Origin: Amaranthus tricolor
Lineage: Eukaryota > Streptophyta > Magnoliopsida > Caryophyllales > Amaranthaceae
Reading direction: 5' to 3'
NCBI RefSeq assembly: GCF_026212465.1
Contig: NC_080052.1
Span: 15,841,622 to 15,905,621, forward strand
Length of the DNA: 64,000 bases
In this document: positions 63,660-64,000 of the stretch, piece after piece
How the letters are laid out: each line of letters starts with the position of its first letter
Position numbering within the stretch: position 1 is the first letter of the stretch
Notes under the pieces: model-generated
The model's input: the letters and a program-made list of their open reading frames with translations, nothing else
The model's database searches: none
Told to the model about the DNA's origin: nothing
Position numbers and translations under genes: made by a program

Positions 63660-64000
63660 ATTTGCCTTTCAATGTTTTTGATGCTTGACCTTGTTTTCTC
63701 TTGATTCTGAATAATCTGAGTTTGCATATTTGAAACATTTTGAGTCAATACCCTTAACATATTTTCAGTGGTCATGCTAGAACTCGGGTTAGCACCTTGA
63801 TTATGTTGTTGTTGCTACTGCTGTTGTGGTCTTGGGTGGAATTGTTGTTGGTATGGTGGATGATTCTGTTGTTGAAATGATGGGCAAGGATTTGGATTTT
63901 GTGGCCTCCACCTAAAGTTTGAATGATCTTTATACCCAGGATTATAGGTGTTGGAGTAAGGATCATGGCTTCTCGAAAATTCTGATTTTGACCTTGAAAT
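63660..64000 (-). pseudogene. gag: Athila gag C-terminal part, cut by the window edge
   Basis: Frames near the edge read a 'YNPGYKDHSNFRW' stretch typical of Athila gag, then a Gln/Asn/His-rich low-complexity run and a short coiled part ('MQTQIIQNQEKTRSSIKNIERQIG'). Interrupted by stops. The N-terminal gag lies beyond 64000. The 63240-63660 stretch is a degraded linker with no intact frame. Confidence 0.7.

Larger units (their letters stand above)
57535..64000 (-). mobile_element. Athila-like Ty3/gypsy element (internal region), runs off the right edge
   Basis: Minus-strand order: gag C-terminus, protease, RT, RNase H, integrase tail, GC-rich tandem repeats, env-position ORF, polypurine tract. 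Gene content and order fit the Athila lineage. The integrase core is deleted between RNase H and the tail (about 60.89-60.9 kb), and most frames carry stops. Confidence 0.8.

Overview
This window is AT-rich nuclear DNA from a flowering plant, most likely a dicot. It is almost entirely nested transposable elements and their decayed remains. Evidence for a plant genome: Ty1/copia and Ty3/gypsy LTR retrotransposons with initiator-Met tRNA primer-binding sites, an Athila-type element with an env-position ORF, CACTA, hAT-like and PIF/Harbinger DNA transposons, plant-type introns, and a cysteine-rich peptide gene with plant defensin-like spacing. A Caryophyllales origin is only an impression. I see no tRNA or rRNA genes and nothing prokaryotic.

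Left part (1-22.2 kb). A multi-exon minus-strand pseudogene runs from about 8.4 kb to the left edge. It is split inside a coding exon by a 5.46-kb Ty3/gypsy element (1995-7449) with equal-length LTRs. The split gene lies beside a plus-strand LTR (9.1-9.9 kb) with a polypurine tract and a U5-like motif. This recalls the antisense genes reported in Tat-lineage gypsy elements. Next come a solo LTR (11220-12642) inserted at the 3' end of a minus-strand copia polyprotein, a 2.4-kb non-autonomous CACTA element (17133-19536) nested in that copia element's 5' LTR, and a second, internally deleted copia element (19.9-22.2 kb).

Middle part (22.2-45.5 kb). This holds the best candidates for host genes. 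A two-exon defensin-like peptide gene on the minus strand (30252 to 23689) has a roughly 6.3-kb intron carrying a long-TIR foldback element, a hAT-like element with a nested foldback element, and a CACTA-type MITE. Upstream of it is a roughly 245-bp tandem repeat array broken by a 574-bp CA/TA microsatellite. Then follow a PIF/Harbinger transposon with transposase and Myb/SANT-like genes (33.8-37.4 kb), a second solo LTR of the 11-kb family (37867-39310), a 3.68-kb chromovirus-like solo LTR (39432-43111), and an orphan first exon resembling a RAB5/RABF GTPase (44.1 kb).

Right part (45.5-64 kb). A copia element with intact target-site duplication that keeps only gag and a piece of protease (45544-48781) is followed by two more hAT-like non-autonomous elements (50864-51761 and 53581-54325), a Tat-like solo LTR (52470-53174), gypsy 3' non-coding remnants, and a degenerate Athila-like element on the minus strand. 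That element has gag, protease, RT, RNase H, integrase tail and env-position ORF, runs off the right edge, and has lost its integrase core.

Perfect or near-perfect target-site duplications give exact boundaries for nine insertions. A recurring theme is LTR elements that keep their termini and lose different parts of pol: RT/RNase H in the gypsy element, everything after protease in two copia elements, and the integrase core in Athila.
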